Of a stretch of 64,000 nucleotides of DNA, positions 1 to 9,025 are shown piece by piece. This stretch comes from Bacteroides ilei (lineage in GTDB: Bacteria; Bacteroidota; Bacteroidia; Bacteroidales; Bacteroidaceae): positions 2,816,691 to 2,880,690 of the forward strand of contig NZ_LT635801.1 in the NCBI RefSeq assembly GCF_900128495.1, read 5' to 3'. Positions within the stretch are counted from its first letter, which is position 1. Every line of letters begins with the position of its first letter. The notes below the pieces were generated by a model. It searched no databases. It saw only the letters and a program-made list of their open reading frames with translations, and was not told the DNA's origin. The position numbers and the translations under genes were made by a program.

Positions 1-1
1 C

Positions 2-568
2 CGCCTCGGATGGGATGCCGACCACAAAATTATTGTCGACCTGGCAGAACAACTGCAGGATTGCGGTATAGAAGCTTTGACCATACACGGACGTACACGC
101 GCCCAGATGTATACCGGAGAAGCCGACTGGACCTTGATCGGTGAAGTCAAGAAAAATCCCCGGATCCATATTCCTATTATAGGAAACGGCGACATCACTT
201 CTGCCGAACGTGCCAAGGAATGTTTCGACAGATATGGAGTAGACGCCATCATGATAGGACGTGCCAGCTTTGGACGGCCCTGGATCTTCAAGGAAGTGAA
301 ACATTATCTGAAAACGGGAGAACAGCTCCCTCCCCTTTCCTTCAAATGGAAAATGGACGTACTACGACGCGAAGTACAAGACAGTGTCAATCTTCTCGAT
401 GAAAGAAGAGGAATCCTCCATGTCCGCCGTCACCTGGCTGCCTCTCCCCTGTTCAAGGGTATCCCGAATTTCAAAGAGACCCGCATAGCTATGCTGAGAG
501 CTGAAACACTAGTACAGCTGAATGAAATCCTGGATCATATCGAAATGACATTCGGACAACAGCTATAA
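2..568 (+). CDS. dusB: tRNA-dihydrouridine synthase, 3' part (partial at window edge)
   Basis: FMN-dependent enzyme that reduces specific uridines in the tRNA D-loop to dihydrouridine, in the cytoplasm. Only the last 188 codons are present; the frame is open from base 2, so the true start lies outside. Visible Dus features are the HGRTRAQMYTG segment, the IPIIGNGDI strand and the DAIMIGRASFGRPW phosphate-binding loop of the FMN-binding TIM barrel, followed by the helical C-terminal domain. The catalytic cysteine would be upstream and cannot be checked. A strong hairpin follows directly. The subfamily (DusB rather than another Dus) is inferred from overall resemblance. Confidence 0.9.
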   Translation, partial: RLGWDADHKIIVDLAEQLQDCGIEALTIHGRTRAQMYTGEADWTLIGEVKKNPRIHIPIIGNGDITSAERAKECFDRYGVDAIMIGRASFGRPWIFKEVKHYLKTGEQLPPLSFKWKMDVLRREVQDSVNLLDERRGILHVRRHLAASPLFKGIPNFKETRIAMLRAETLVQLNEILDHIEMTFGQQL

Positions 569-573
569 AAATA

Positions 574-622
574 AAAAAGGTAAGGATATGCGGATAAAAC
601 CGGAACATATCCTTACCTTTTT
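574..622 (+). terminator. Strong hairpin terminator after dusB
   Basis: A perfect 17-bp inverted repeat (574-590 with 606-622) with a 15-nt loop. The stem ends in A5 on the left and T5 on the right, so it can act as an intrinsic terminator for dusB (+) and also for the DUF2807 gene (-), whose stop is at 638. Confidence 0.85.
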
Positions 623-637
623 CTCCTTATAATCTCC

Positions 638-1636
638 TTATAACCTGGAAACCTTCTTCACATCACCTGAAATATGCGCAGGGCTCCCTTTATAGCCGAC
701 ACTACCTCCTGTCGATACCTTGACAGTAAGTGTTCCGGACGGATGGCAGGTAATATCGCCAGAAGTTGAAGCACTGGCCGTCACATTACCGGCCTTTACA
801 TTATCGGCCACCACATTACCACTGCTCGTCGCTGAAAAGACAGCATCCCGACAAGAACCGTTTTTCAAAACAATATCGCCCGACGAACTTGCTACAGCAG
901 AAATATTTCCCGAACAAGTCACCGACTTAACCTCACAGCCTCCTGACGAAGAAGCTTCCATTTCCACATCGGCTGAGCTGACCAATGATCCCACATTACA
1001 GTCGCCCGATGAGGAAGCTGACAAGAAGAAAGCTCCGCCATCCAATTTATCAATATTGATATCACCGCTACTGGAAATATCCAAAGTAACCTTTCCATTA
1101 CATACTACATCCGACAACTTGATGTCACCACTGCTTGAAGCCTCCATATCCAACTCCCCGCATTTGATGGCAGAAGCATCCACATCTCCCGAACTGGATG
1201 AATGGATGCGTACCGGCTTAGCCGTATTCAAAGCAGTACCTAACTTTATATCGGCCGAACTCGAAGCCGCAAAAGAAATGACTTCAGGAGCATATACACG
1301 GACTTCACATTTGCTGTCTCCCCATCTGACAGATTCTCCATTCTTCAACTTAATTCCGGCTTTCAGCTCACCGTCCGAAACAGCAACATCAATATAAGGC
1401 AATATATTTTCCGGTGCATAAATCTCAATGCGCGGACTGCCCGCAGTCTGATAATAAACCACATTGACCGATGCATAAGCTACAATTGATGTCACATGAG
1501 TGGCACTGACCTCCCGGGTTACATACGTCTTGCTGGGAACAATGGTTTTACCCGTTACAGCAAAACCGCAAGCGGAACATAGAAACAAAACCGCTACAAA
1601 CATAAAGGAGCCTACAACTCCAACCGATGTCTTCAT
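638..1636 (-). CDS. DUF2807 (GIN-domain) exported beta-helix protein
   Basis: 332-residue exported protein of the DUF2807 / putative auto-transporter adhesin head family, whose function is not established. Residues 1-22 are a hydrophobic signal peptide. C23 (CSAC) could be lipidated, but the lipobox is not canonical. From about residue 126 a motif of the type SSSGD recurs about every 20-21 residues (near 127, 148, 168, 189, 209, 230, 251, 271, 291 and 309), as expected for stacked rungs of a right-handed beta-helix. Cysteines at about 159, 179, 213, 234, 241, 262 and 297 lie near the turns. It stands alone, 74 bp downstream of the PAP2 gene on the same strand, and no terminator is visible between them. 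Family assignment is firm; the ligand or role is unknown. Confidence 0.85.
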   Translation of the reverse strand: MKTSVGVVGSFMFVAVLFLCSACGFAVTGKTIVPSKTYVTREVSATHVTSIVAYASVNVVYYQTAGSPRIEIYAPENILPYIDVAVSDGELKAGIKLKNGESVRWGDSKCEVRVYAPEVISFAASSSADIKLGTALNTAKPVRIHSSSSGDVDASAIKCGELDMEASSSGDIKLSDVVCNGKVTLDISSSGDINIDKLDGGAFFLSASSSGDCNVGSLVSSADVEMEASSSGGCEVKSVTCSGNISAVASSSGDIVLKNGSCRDAVFSATSSGNVVADNVKAGNVTASASTSGDITCHPSGTLTVKVSTGGSVGYKGSPAHISGDVKKVSRL

Positions 1637-1710
1637 TTTTTATATGTTTTAATGTTTATCTACCCTTTAGACGCAATTCGCCACAAAAAGTAACACAAAA
1701 AATGAAAAAA

Positions 1711-2685
1711 TCAACCCATCAGTTTAAATACCGGTGAAATAAACCAACGTTTATACATCAAAGTAGCCAGTTGATACACAAAAAATGCTGAAACAAATCC
1801 CACAATAGCATCAATCAGATAATGGGCCTGAATATAGACTGTAGCACAACACAACAAGATATAGAAGGGAGCCAGCACAAATGCCAGCTTCTTGCTGACA
1901 CGCCATGCCATGATCATCACAATGGTAGAAATACCGACATGCGAACTCGGGAATGCAGCAGTAGGACGTTCACCCACTTCCTGTGAAGCCTCGACCAACC
2001 GATAAAAGAAGCCTTTATCAAAACCCGGTCCGGGAATCAGGTAATCATTGGTATTAAAATAATCCCCGATTGAAGGGAATATACATGCATTTATCTTATC
2101 CATACCTACGGCAGGAAAATAAAACTGAGGACCGGCAACCGGTAAAAGAATATAGATGAAATAATAGATGAAGAAAGACGTAACCAGCACAAAACAGATT
2201 TTCTCGAACCATTCGAAACGGAAAAGGAAATAATACACTACAACGACCAATATCATGGGATAATAACAGAAATATCCCATATTGAACGGTTCGCTGAACC
2301 ATATGGAAGGACATAACCTGCTGAAGGTGACAGCCGGCTGACAACCGAATATAGCTTGCTCGGCATGTGCGAACAGATGATCCAGATTTGGAAACAAACG
2401 GTTAAATTCGAATGTATCGGGGTACCAATAGGCCAGTAATACCATCTGGACTGCCATACGGATAAAAGCTGTCAGACGGCAGGGGAATGCCTGATACAGA
2501 TAAATCAGCACAAACGTCAATACAACGATTCCCAAACGTTCCAGCAACATCGTACCCGGATGGTCCATCCGTGCATATAACAACAATATCAATATGGAGG
2601 TAAGTGCATTATATATAAGACTGATTGCCTCTACAGCAAAAAGTCCTTTTCCACTTTCAACCCGTTCAAATAACTTTATAGCCAT
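1711..2685 (-). CDS. PAP2-superfamily integral membrane phosphatase/phosphotransferase (Aur1-like)
   Basis: 324-residue polytopic membrane protein with about eight hydrophobic segments. It has a PAP2 active-site signature: R240-P241, then FPSSHVG (PSSH at 246-249) and AHYLID (H288, D292). These are the conserved Arg, His and His-Asp of lipid phosphatases and of inositol-phosphoceramide synthase-type transferases. The LLPVAGPQF segment before the active site resembles the PAP2_3/Aur1 group rather than small PgpB enzymes. Substrate is not determined; a lipid phosphate or phospholipid head group at the inner membrane is likely. The start overlaps the end of the upstream SDR gene by 10 bp, so the two are translationally linked. 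Confidence 0.8.
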   Translation of the reverse strand: MAIKLFERVESGKGLFAVEAISLIYNALTSILILLLYARMDHPGTMLLERLGIVVLTFVLIYLYQAFPCRLTAFIRMAVQMVLLAYWYPDTFEFNRLFPNLDHLFAHAEQAIFGCQPAVTFSRLCPSIWFSEPFNMGYFCYYPMILVVVVYYFLFRFEWFEKICFVLVTSFFIYYFIYILLPVAGPQFYFPAVGMDKINACIFPSIGDYFNTNDYLIPGPGFDKGFFYRLVEASQEVGERPTAAFPSSHVGISTIVMIMAWRVSKKLAFVLAPFYILLCCATVYIQAHYLIDAIVGFVSAFFVYQLATLMYKRWFISPVFKLMG

Positions 2686-3686
2686 CCTTCTTTCTTATAC
2701 CAAGCAATAGTTTCCTTAACGCCTTTATCCAACAAGTAATCGGCTTTATAGCCTAATTCCTTCTCCAGAGGTGTAATGTCACAACGCCAGTTACGCTGCT
2801 TCATAATCTTATATTTATCCAGATTCAACGTACTTCCCTTATGAAACAGCTTTGCAGCTTGTTCTGAAAAGAAAGAGATGACTTTCAGCAAGGGCAGAGG
2901 ACAAGTAAAACGGATCCACCATGGATTTCCCAACTCCTTCCGGATCAGATCGGAAAAAGTACGGCTGTTATAGACTTTTCCGTCACTGACAAAATAAGAT
3001 CTTCGGGAAACCTTTTTTTCAATAGCCAGATAAACAGCCTTGACCAGATCCTTTACATACACAAATGTGATATCCTGACGACGGAATCCCGCCGCTATAT
3101 CCAAATGCCTGCTGATTGATTCAGCCATCAGATAATAGTCACGTTCACGGGGACCGTAAACCCCCGTAGGACGGAATATCACATAAGGAAAATCTTCCAT
3201 TGAAAACAGAAACTCTTCCGAATGTAACTTACTTTTTCCGTAAGCCGTATTAGGATGAGGGGTATCCTGTTCACATATCGGCATATAATCTTTTTCATGA
3301 ATCGGACCGAAAACACTCAGAGAACTGAGATAGATAAACCGTTCAGGTACCATATCCAGGCGGACCAACGTTTCGATGAAATGACGTGTTGCCCAATAAT
3401 TTCCGATTTCAAAGTCAGCCTTATCACTACATTTGGTCACACCGGCACAATGGATGATATAATCCCATCCTCCATGCTCCAGTTTATGCTTCTGCAACTG
3501 TTCGGCCAGGTGGTCGGAATCAGTAAAATCAAGAACGGCAAAACGTATGTCCTGCTCCTGCAGATACTTGCGGCTGCTACTCTTCCTGACACCCGCCCAG
3601 ACCTGCATTCCACGTTCCAGACCACCTTCAACCAGAAAACTGCCTATAAAGCCACTGGCTCCTGTAACCAAAACTTTTTTCTTCAT
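2676..3686 (-). CDS. NAD(P)-dependent epimerase/dehydratase (extended SDR)
   Basis: 336-residue cytoplasmic oxidoreductase. The N-terminus carries the Rossmann glycine motif GASGFIG (9-15). The catalytic Ser/Tyr/Lys are in LSSLSVFG and AYGKSK (Y149, K153), and FRPTGVYGPRERD follows, as in extended SDRs. The length fits nucleotide-sugar epimerases, 3-beta-HSD-like reductases and bacterial ceramide-pathway reductases; sequence alone does not separate these. It lies between a CDF transporter gene (4 bp gap) and the PAP2 gene (10-bp overlap), which favours a lipid- or envelope-related substrate. That last point is inference. Confidence 0.85.
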   Translation of the reverse strand: MKKKVLVTGASGFIGSFLVEGGLERGMQVWAGVRKSSSRKYLQEQDIRFAVLDFTDSDHLAEQLQKHKLEHGGWDYIIHCAGVTKCSDKADFEIGNYWATRHFIETLVRLDMVPERFIYLSSLSVFGPIHEKDYMPICEQDTPHPNTAYGKSKLHSEEFLFSMEDFPYVIFRPTGVYGPRERDYYLMAESISRHLDIAAGFRRQDITFVYVKDLVKAVYLAIEKKVSRRSYFVSDGKVYNSRTFSDLIRKELGNPWWIRFTCPLPLLKVISFFSEQAAKLFHKGSTLNLDKYKIMKQRNWRCDITPLEKELGYKADYLLDKGVKETIAWYKKEGWL

Positions 3687-3690
3687 CTGT

Positions 3691-4593
3691 TTATTTTTCG
3701 GGTTCTACATGAAGGCTCACATACGTTCCTTCACCGTATTTTTCTCTTAACTTACGCTCGACAGCAGTCGCTTTAGCGTGTGCCTCCGATAATTTCAGAT
3801 TACCATCCATGCGGATATGTACATCAATGGCATAATGGCTGCCTATCCGACGTGTCCGGAGATGATGCGGCTCACTAACACCTTCTTCAGAAAGGACAAT
3901 CTCGGTGATCTGTTTCTCCACTTCTTCAGGCAACGAACTTTCAAGCAATTCGTCCAGACAAGGTTTCAGCTGCATAATGGAGACCTTTATAATGAACAGA
4001 CTCACAACTACAGCAGCTATAGGATCCAGTACCCTCCAATTTTCCCCTAAAATAATAGCTCCACCGATACCGACAGCCGTACCGATAGACGAAAAGGCAT
4101 CGCTCCGGTGATGCCAGGCATTGGCTATTACAGCGGGGCTGTCAAACATCCGTCCTACCCGACGGGTATATTGAAACAATATTTCCTTAGACACGACAGA
4201 AACGACAGCTGCTCCTAAAGCAATCCAACCGGGAGAAGCTAACTTCTCACCGTTGATGAAAGCCATGATCTGTTCAGCTCCATTCCAAAAAATACCTACA
4301 CCCACAGCCAATAATGCCACACCAATCAGCAAAGTGGCCAAAGTCTCATACTTACCATGCCCATAATCATGATTCTTATCGGCCGGTTTCCCGGAAACAC
4401 GGACAAAGACAATCACAATTACGTCTGTTACCAAATCAGAAAGAGAATGTACGGCATCAGCTACCATTGCCGCACTATGCCCCAAGATTCCTGCAACAAA
4501 TTTGCAAGCTACTAGCAGGACGTTTACAAAACTTCCTACCAAAGTCACTTTATAAAGTTCTTTCTCACGTAGAACTGCATCAGTTTTATCCAT
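3691..4593 (-). CDS. Cation diffusion facilitator (CDF) family metal transporter
   Basis: 300-residue inner-membrane proton/divalent-cation antiporter, probably exporting Zn, Fe or Mn. Six transmembrane segments occupy about residues 15-215. The two metal-binding HxxxD pairs are HSLSD (H49, D53) and HHRSD (H161, D165), with the loop motif HDYGHGKYE between them. A cytoplasmic dimerisation domain follows (about 215-300, with HHLRTRRIGSHYAIDVHI). It is the first gene of the CDF-SDR-PAP2 operon and has its own -7 box at 4620-4627. The transported metal cannot be read from the sequence. Confidence 0.9.
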   Translation of the reverse strand: MDKTDAVLREKELYKVTLVGSFVNVLLVACKFVAGILGHSAAMVADAVHSLSDLVTDVIVIVFVRVSGKPADKNHDYGHGKYETLATLLIGVALLAVGVGIFWNGAEQIMAFINGEKLASPGWIALGAAVVSVVSKEILFQYTRRVGRMFDSPAVIANAWHHRSDAFSSIGTAVGIGGAIILGENWRVLDPIAAVVVSLFIIKVSIMQLKPCLDELLESSLPEEVEKQITEIVLSEEGVSEPHHLRTRRIGSHYAIDVHIRMDGNLKLSEAHAKATAVERKLREKYGEGTYVSLHVEPEK

Positions 4594-4619
4594 TCTTTCA
4601 TTCCGTTAAAAACAGAGCA

Positions 4620-4627
4620 CAAAGATA
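4620..4627 (-). promoter_or_regulatory. Candidate -7 box for the CDF operon
   Basis: On the minus strand this reads TATCTTTG, a perfect TAnnTTTG Bacteroides -7 element, 27 bp before the CDF start codon. No clear TTTG -33 element is seen. Confidence 0.5.
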
Positions 4628-4756
4628 ATGGTTTATATACATCTTTCCTTAAAATAAAACAAGTTATTGATGTGCCATTTCATTTATTTTGCTTACTTTG
4701 TACTAGTGATATCAATCAGATGCCATTTCATGAATATAAACTAAAATAGAGAAACT

Positions 4757-6907
4757 ATGGCTAAAAACAAAAAAGAGAAAAAAGGCGGAAAAAGAATGAA
4801 GAAAAAAGAGCTGAGTGAGCTACTGATAAACTTCTTCCGTACCAAGCCAACAGAGAGTTTCAGCCTCAAACAGATATTCGTATCATTGCACCTTACTACA
4901 CACCCACTGAAAATGCTTTGTGTAGATACTATCCAAGAAATGACAGAAGACAATTTCCTTCTCGAAACAGAGAAAGGCCATTACAAGCTCAATGACAAAG
5001 GTCAGATTCTGACTGGTACCTTTGTACGGAAAAGCAATGGAAAGAATTCATTTATCCCGGACAACGGAGGAGAACCGATTTTCATAGCCGAACGTAATTC
5101 AGGCCATGCCATGAACAATGACAAGGTAAAGGTAGCTTTATGTGCCAAACGTCGTCGTCATGATATAGAAGGACAAGTCATTGAGATACTGGAACATGCA
5201 AACAGTACGTTTGTCGGTACACTGAAAGTAAGCAAGAACTATGCATTTTTGCTTACGGAAAGCAGTACCCTTGCCAATGACATCTTTATCCCGAAAGAAA
5301 AGCTGAAAGGAGGCAAGGACGGCGATAAAGCTGTAGTAAAAATCATTGAATGGCCCGATGAAGCCAAGAACCCGTTTGGAGAAGTCATCGATATACTGGG
5401 TAAAGCCGGAGACAATACAACCGAAATGCATGCCATACTGGCAGAATACGGATTACCGTATACATACCCACAGAATGTAGAAGCAGCTGCCGACAAGATA
5501 TCGGCAGAAATCACTCCACAAGACTATGCCGAACGGGAAGATTTCCGGGATGTCGTAACCTTTACTATCGACCCGAAAGACGCCAAGGATTTCGATGACG
5601 CCCTTTCCATCCGTCAGCTAAAACCAGGATTATGGGAGGTAGGTGTACACATAGCCGATGTATCACATTACGTGACCGAAGGCAGTGTCATCGACAAAGA
5701 GGCGGTAAAACGCGCTACATCCGTCTATCTTGTAGACCGTACCATACCGATGCTTCCGGAACGTCTATGTAATTTCATCTGTTCCCTCCGGCCGGATGAA
5801 GAAAAACTGGCTTATTCGGTCATTTTCGACATGAACGACAAAGCGGAAGTCAAAGACTACCGTATCCGCCATACCGTAATCAAGTCCAACCGACGCTTCA
5901 CATACGAAGAAGCACAGAATATCATCGAAACCGGACAGGGAGATTATAAAGAGGAAATTCTGGAGTTAGACAAACTTGCCAAAATCTTACGCGAAAAACG
6001 GATGGCGGCCGGTGCAATCAATTTTGACCGTTGTGAAGTGAAATTCGAGATTGATGAGAAAGGCAAACCCCTCAGCGTCTATTTCAAGGTGTCCAAAGAC
6101 GCCAACAAGCTGATTGAGGAATTCATGCTGCTAGCCAACCGTACCGTAGCCGAACATGTAGGAAAAACGCCTAAAAACAAAAAACCGAAAGTATTCCCTT
6201 ACCGTATCCACGATCTGCCGGATCCCGACAAGCTCGACAATCTAAGTCAGTTTATAGCCCGATTCGGATACAAGATCCGTACCAGTGGAAGCAAAACCGA
6301 AGTGTCAAAATCATTGAACCGCCTGCTCAGTGATGTAACCGGTAAAAAAGAGCAGAATCTGATAGAGACCGTTTCACTGAGAGCCATGCAGAAGGCACGC
6401 TATTCTATCCATAACATCGGACACTACGGACTGGCCTTTGATTATTATACTCATTTTACCTCACCTATACGTCGTTATCCCGACCTGATGGTACATCGTC
6501 TGCTTACCCGATATGAGGCAGGCGGACGTACGGCCCAAGCCGATAAATATGAAGCCTTATGTGAACACAGTTCAGCAATGGAACAGACTGCCGCCAGCGC
6601 CGAACGCGCTTCTATCAAATACAAACAGGTAGAATTTATGGGAGAACGTATCGGAAACGTTTATGACGGAGTTATATCCGGTGTAACGGAATGGGGCCTC
6701 TATGTGGAAATCAACGAAAACAAATGTGAAGGAATGATATCCATGCGTGATCTGGGCAATGACTATTATGAATTCGACGAAAAGAATTATTGCTTGATAG
6801 GACGCCGCCATCACCGCAAATTCAGCCTAGGCGACCCGATCAAAATCAAAGTGGCCCGTGCTAATCTGGAAAAGAAACAATTGGATTTCGTACTGGCAGA
6901 AGAATAA
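4757..6907 (+). CDS. rnr: Ribonuclease R (3'-5' exoribonuclease)
   Basis: 716-residue processive exoribonuclease of the RNase II/R family, which degrades structured RNA and rRNA/mRNA decay products. Domain order: Lys-rich N-terminus, winged-helix region (about 18-85), two cold-shock OB folds (about 85-230), the RNB catalytic domain (about 255-590) with the Asp cluster in DPKDAKDFDDA (272-282), and a C-terminal S1 domain (about 630-715) around GVISGVTEWGLYVE. Length is typical. The start is preceded by AGAGAAACT rather than a strong Shine-Dalgarno. An IS66 element starts 21 bp after the stop and now separates the gene from a hairpin that was probably its terminator. Confidence 0.96.
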   Translation: MAKNKKEKKGGKRMKKKELSELLINFFRTKPTESFSLKQIFVSLHLTTHPLKMLCVDTIQEMTEDNFLLETEKGHYKLNDKGQILTGTFVRKSNGKNSFIPDNGGEPIFIAERNSGHAMNNDKVKVALCAKRRRHDIEGQVIEILEHANSTFVGTLKVSKNYAFLLTESSTLANDIFIPKEKLKGGKDGDKAVVKIIEWPDEAKNPFGEVIDILGKAGDNTTEMHAILAEYGLPYTYPQNVEAAADKISAEITPQDYAEREDFRDVVTFTIDPKDAKDFDDALSIRQLKPGLWEVGVHIADVSHYVTEGSVIDKEAVKRATSVYLVDRTIPMLPERLCNFICSLRPDEEKLAYSVIFDMNDKAEVKDYRIRHTVIKSNRRFTYEEAQNIIETGQGDYKEEILELDKLAKILREKRMAAGAINFDRCEVKFEIDEKGKPLSVYFKVSKDANKLIEEFMLLANRTVAEHVGKTPKNKKPKVFPYRIHDLPDPDKLDNLSQFIARFGYKIRTSGSKTEVSKSLNRLLSDVTGKKEQNLIETVSLRAMQKARYSIHNIGHYGLAFDYYTHFTSPIRRYPDLMVHRLLTRYEAGGRTAQADKYEALCEHSSAMEQTAASAERASIKYKQVEFMGERIGNVYDGVISGVTEWGLYVEINENKCEGMISMRDLGNDYYEFDEKNYCLIGRRHHRKFSLGDPIKIKVARANLEKKQLDFVLAEE

Positions 6908-6920
6908 AATCATATAGATT

Positions 6921-6928
6921 TCTGAAAC
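6921..6928. repeat. Target-site duplication of the IS66 element, left copy
   Basis: TCTGAAAC directly abuts the left end of the element; the identical octamer is at 9462-9469. An 8-bp duplication is characteristic of IS66. Confidence 0.95.
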
Positions 6929-6950
6929 GTAAGCATTCGGTAAACCACGT
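6929..6950 (+). repeat. IS66 left terminal inverted repeat
   Basis: 22 bp, perfectly complementary to 9440-9461. Confidence 0.95.
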
Positions 6951-6965
6951 TGCAAATTTTGTGAA

Positions 6966-7007
6966 TTAGTTCCGAATCGGTGTTATTTGTAGTCGATTCG
7001 GAACTAA
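6966..7007. repeat. Subterminal hairpin inside the IS66 element
   Basis: A perfect 14-bp inverted repeat (6966-6979 with 6994-7007), with a further partial copy (ATTCGGAAC) at 7016-7024. It lies between the tnpC stop and the left end. It could stop tnpC transcription or shield the element from rnr read-through; there is no strong T-run, so its role is uncertain. Confidence 0.7.
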
Positions 7008-7013
7008 TAGTAT

Positions 7014-8579
7014 CTATTCGGAACAAGTTTGATGGGATTTAGCCCAATCACGTGGTAGAAGTTCTTCCATATTCTTCTCATCCCTTTCATAATATGGGAT
7101 TTTACTCAGGACATCTTCCATCCAGATTCTGGGGTCTACTTCTGCAGACTTGCAGGTGGCAATCAGTGAGTACACGATGGCAGCCCTGTATGCGGATGCG
7201 TCGTTGCCGCAGAACAGATAATTCTTTCTGCCCAAGGCCAAAGGTCTTATGGCATTTTCTATGCGGTTGTCATCAATTTCGATTCTTCCGTCGTTTACGT
7301 ATCTGGAAAGCCTGGGAAGAAGCGTGTACGTATATTCGATGGCTTTACCCATGCGGCTTTTAGGAAGCACTCTGAGATAAGCATCCTGCAGCCACTTTTC
7401 AAATTCAAGTATCAGCGGATAGGCCTCACTGATACGTTTTTCCTTACGCTCTTCGGCTGCGAGTCCGGCATCATTGGCTTCAGATTCTATCTTGTACAGC
7501 TTGCCGATGTAGTGTATTGCCTGTGTGGCCAGGGTCCTGTTCTCTTCCAGGGCATCCACGTACTTCCTTCTGGCATGTGCCCAACAGCCGACCAGGGTGA
7601 TTCCTTTCATCTGCTCGAACTGTTCGTAAGCTGCATAGCCGTCACATTGCACAATGCCACGGTAGCATCCCAGCAGTTCACGGGCTACCATCCCCGAACG
7701 GCTGCCACGGTCATAATGGAACATGACGTCCCCCGTGATGCCGTCGCGCACGCACCACTCATACCCTTTTTTCGCCTTATGTTTCTCATTGTCCATCACA
7801 GGAATGACACTCTCGTCCACTTGTATATACTCACTGGAGAGTATCTTCTGTTTGAGCAGGTTGTACAGCAGCTTGAGTTTCTCCACCGCCATTTCATACC
7901 ATCCGCACATGGTAGATTCGCTTATGCTGATTCCTGATTCGCGATACTGCTGTATCAGACGGTAGAACGGGAGATGATACATGAACTTGCCGATGATAAT
8001 GTCCGTCAGGACCGAGGCGCCTGCCATACATTTGCTGACCGGAACAAGAGGTAGCGGGTGAATCAGGATCTGCCTTTCCTCGGGGTATTTCTCCATATCG
8101 GATTTACTTATCACTTTGTGACGGACGGTCTTCAGGATATATACTTTTGCCGGAACACGTTCCAGGCGTGAACTCTCTTCCTTTCCGATTTCAATGAATT
8201 CATCCTTAAGCCTGCCTTCCTCGTCTGTTGTCCCTTCAGGGTAAAGATCAACAACCTCTACAGGCAGTGAGGAAGTGTCCAGAGACTTGCGGACCGGTTT
8301 TTCCTTGACTTTTATAGTTCTGGTGATTTCTTCTTCACTCTTGCGGACTTCCTTCTCCATCCGGGATATTTCCATGGAGGACATTTCCTCCTTTGAGAAC
8401 AGAAACAGCTGGTTGGGATCAAGCGGAAGACTCTTCTCGCTCATCCGCCCAAAGACTTTTTTCCGGAGCCAGTAAAGGGATTGTTCCAGCGAGGAAACCC
8501 TGCTGATAAGCGCCGCTTTATCCTGACGGAGCTTCTCAATTTCTTCCAATAAGGCTTTTTCCTGTTCTTCTGTAAGCAT
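7014..8579 (-). CDS. tnpC: IS66 transposase (TnpC, DDE type)
   Basis: 521-residue transposase catalysing IS66 transposition. The N-terminal region (about 1-55) is a leucine-rich coiled coil (LZ_Tnp_IS66 type) followed by a charged linker. The DDE_Tnp_IS66 domain shows IQVDES (first Asp), VQCDGYAAY (second Asp) and the C-terminal DDNRIENAIRPLALGRKN (Glu), then the short IS66 C-terminal domain. No frameshift or internal stop is seen and the length is normal for the family. It is separated from tnpB by 77 bp and is the last gene of the element. Confidence 0.96.
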   Translation of the reverse strand: MLTEEQEKALLEEIEKLRQDKAALISRVSSLEQSLYWLRKKVFGRMSEKSLPLDPNQLFLFSKEEMSSMEISRMEKEVRKSEEEITRTIKVKEKPVRKSLDTSSLPVEVVDLYPEGTTDEEGRLKDEFIEIGKEESSRLERVPAKVYILKTVRHKVISKSDMEKYPEERQILIHPLPLVPVSKCMAGASVLTDIIIGKFMYHLPFYRLIQQYRESGISISESTMCGWYEMAVEKLKLLYNLLKQKILSSEYIQVDESVIPVMDNEKHKAKKGYEWCVRDGITGDVMFHYDRGSRSGMVARELLGCYRGIVQCDGYAAYEQFEQMKGITLVGCWAHARRKYVDALEENRTLATQAIHYIGKLYKIESEANDAGLAAEERKEKRISEAYPLILEFEKWLQDAYLRVLPKSRMGKAIEYTYTLLPRLSRYVNDGRIEIDDNRIENAIRPLALGRKNYLFCGNDASAYRAAIVYSLIATCKSAEVDPRIWMEDVLSKIPYYERDEKNMEELLPRDWAKSHQTCSE

Positions 8580-8656
8580 CTGTATCTCATTGTTCTACAA
8601 TGTAAATATACTAAAATCCAATGACATACAAAAGCGAATAGAGTAAAAATCCGATA

Positions 8657-9025
8657 CTATTTTCGAAGTTTCTGCAGGTTTTCAAGTCTCGTGCGACGGG
8701 AGTCGCGGGCTTCCATGATACCCTCCACAATCATGACAAGTTCCCGCCATTCTATATTTGTACAGACCTCATTGTCGTTGGCAGAATCAGGCTTGCCTAA
8801 GGTACCGGCTTCCAGAAGTTTGGAATACAGCACCATGCCGCCCGGCTCCCAATGCAGGAGCTTTATGCGGTCACGGGCACGGTTTATGAAGATATATACG
8901 TTGCCGTTGCTGGGGTCCTGACCCATGGCGTCGGTAATGATACCGCTGAGAGTATGAAAGCTTTTGCGCATATCAGTCGGGCGGTTATACAACAGATAGC
9001 GCATACTGTCATTAAGGCTGAACAT
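8657..9025 (-). CDS. tnpB: IS66 accessory protein TnpB (Orf2)
   Basis: 122-residue IS66 Orf2 protein, required for transposition in the family but of unclear biochemistry. It has the recognisable YLLYNRPTDMRKSF start region and the NVYIFINRARDRIKLLHW core. The open frame extends to 9064, but the family N-terminus corresponds to the ATG at 9025 (MFSLNDSMRYLL). That start overlaps the tnpA end by 14 bp, as expected for translational coupling. Confidence 0.93.
   Translation of the reverse strand: MFSLNDSMRYLLYNRPTDMRKSFHTLSGIITDAMGQDPSNGNVYIFINRARDRIKLLHWEPGGMVLYSKLLEAGTLGKPDSANDNEVCTNIEWRELVMIVEGIMEARDSRRTRLENLQKLRK

Noticed and set aside
720..1397. 225-codon open frame on the plus strand
   Set aside because: It is exactly antisense to the DUF2807 gene; its repeated SPDEEAS-type motif is the complement of the SSSGD repeats. 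No start signal or homology.
7052..8475. Several plus-strand open frames inside the IS66 element
   Set aside because: They are shadows of tnpC on the opposite strand, with no family resemblance and no spacing that suggests real genes.
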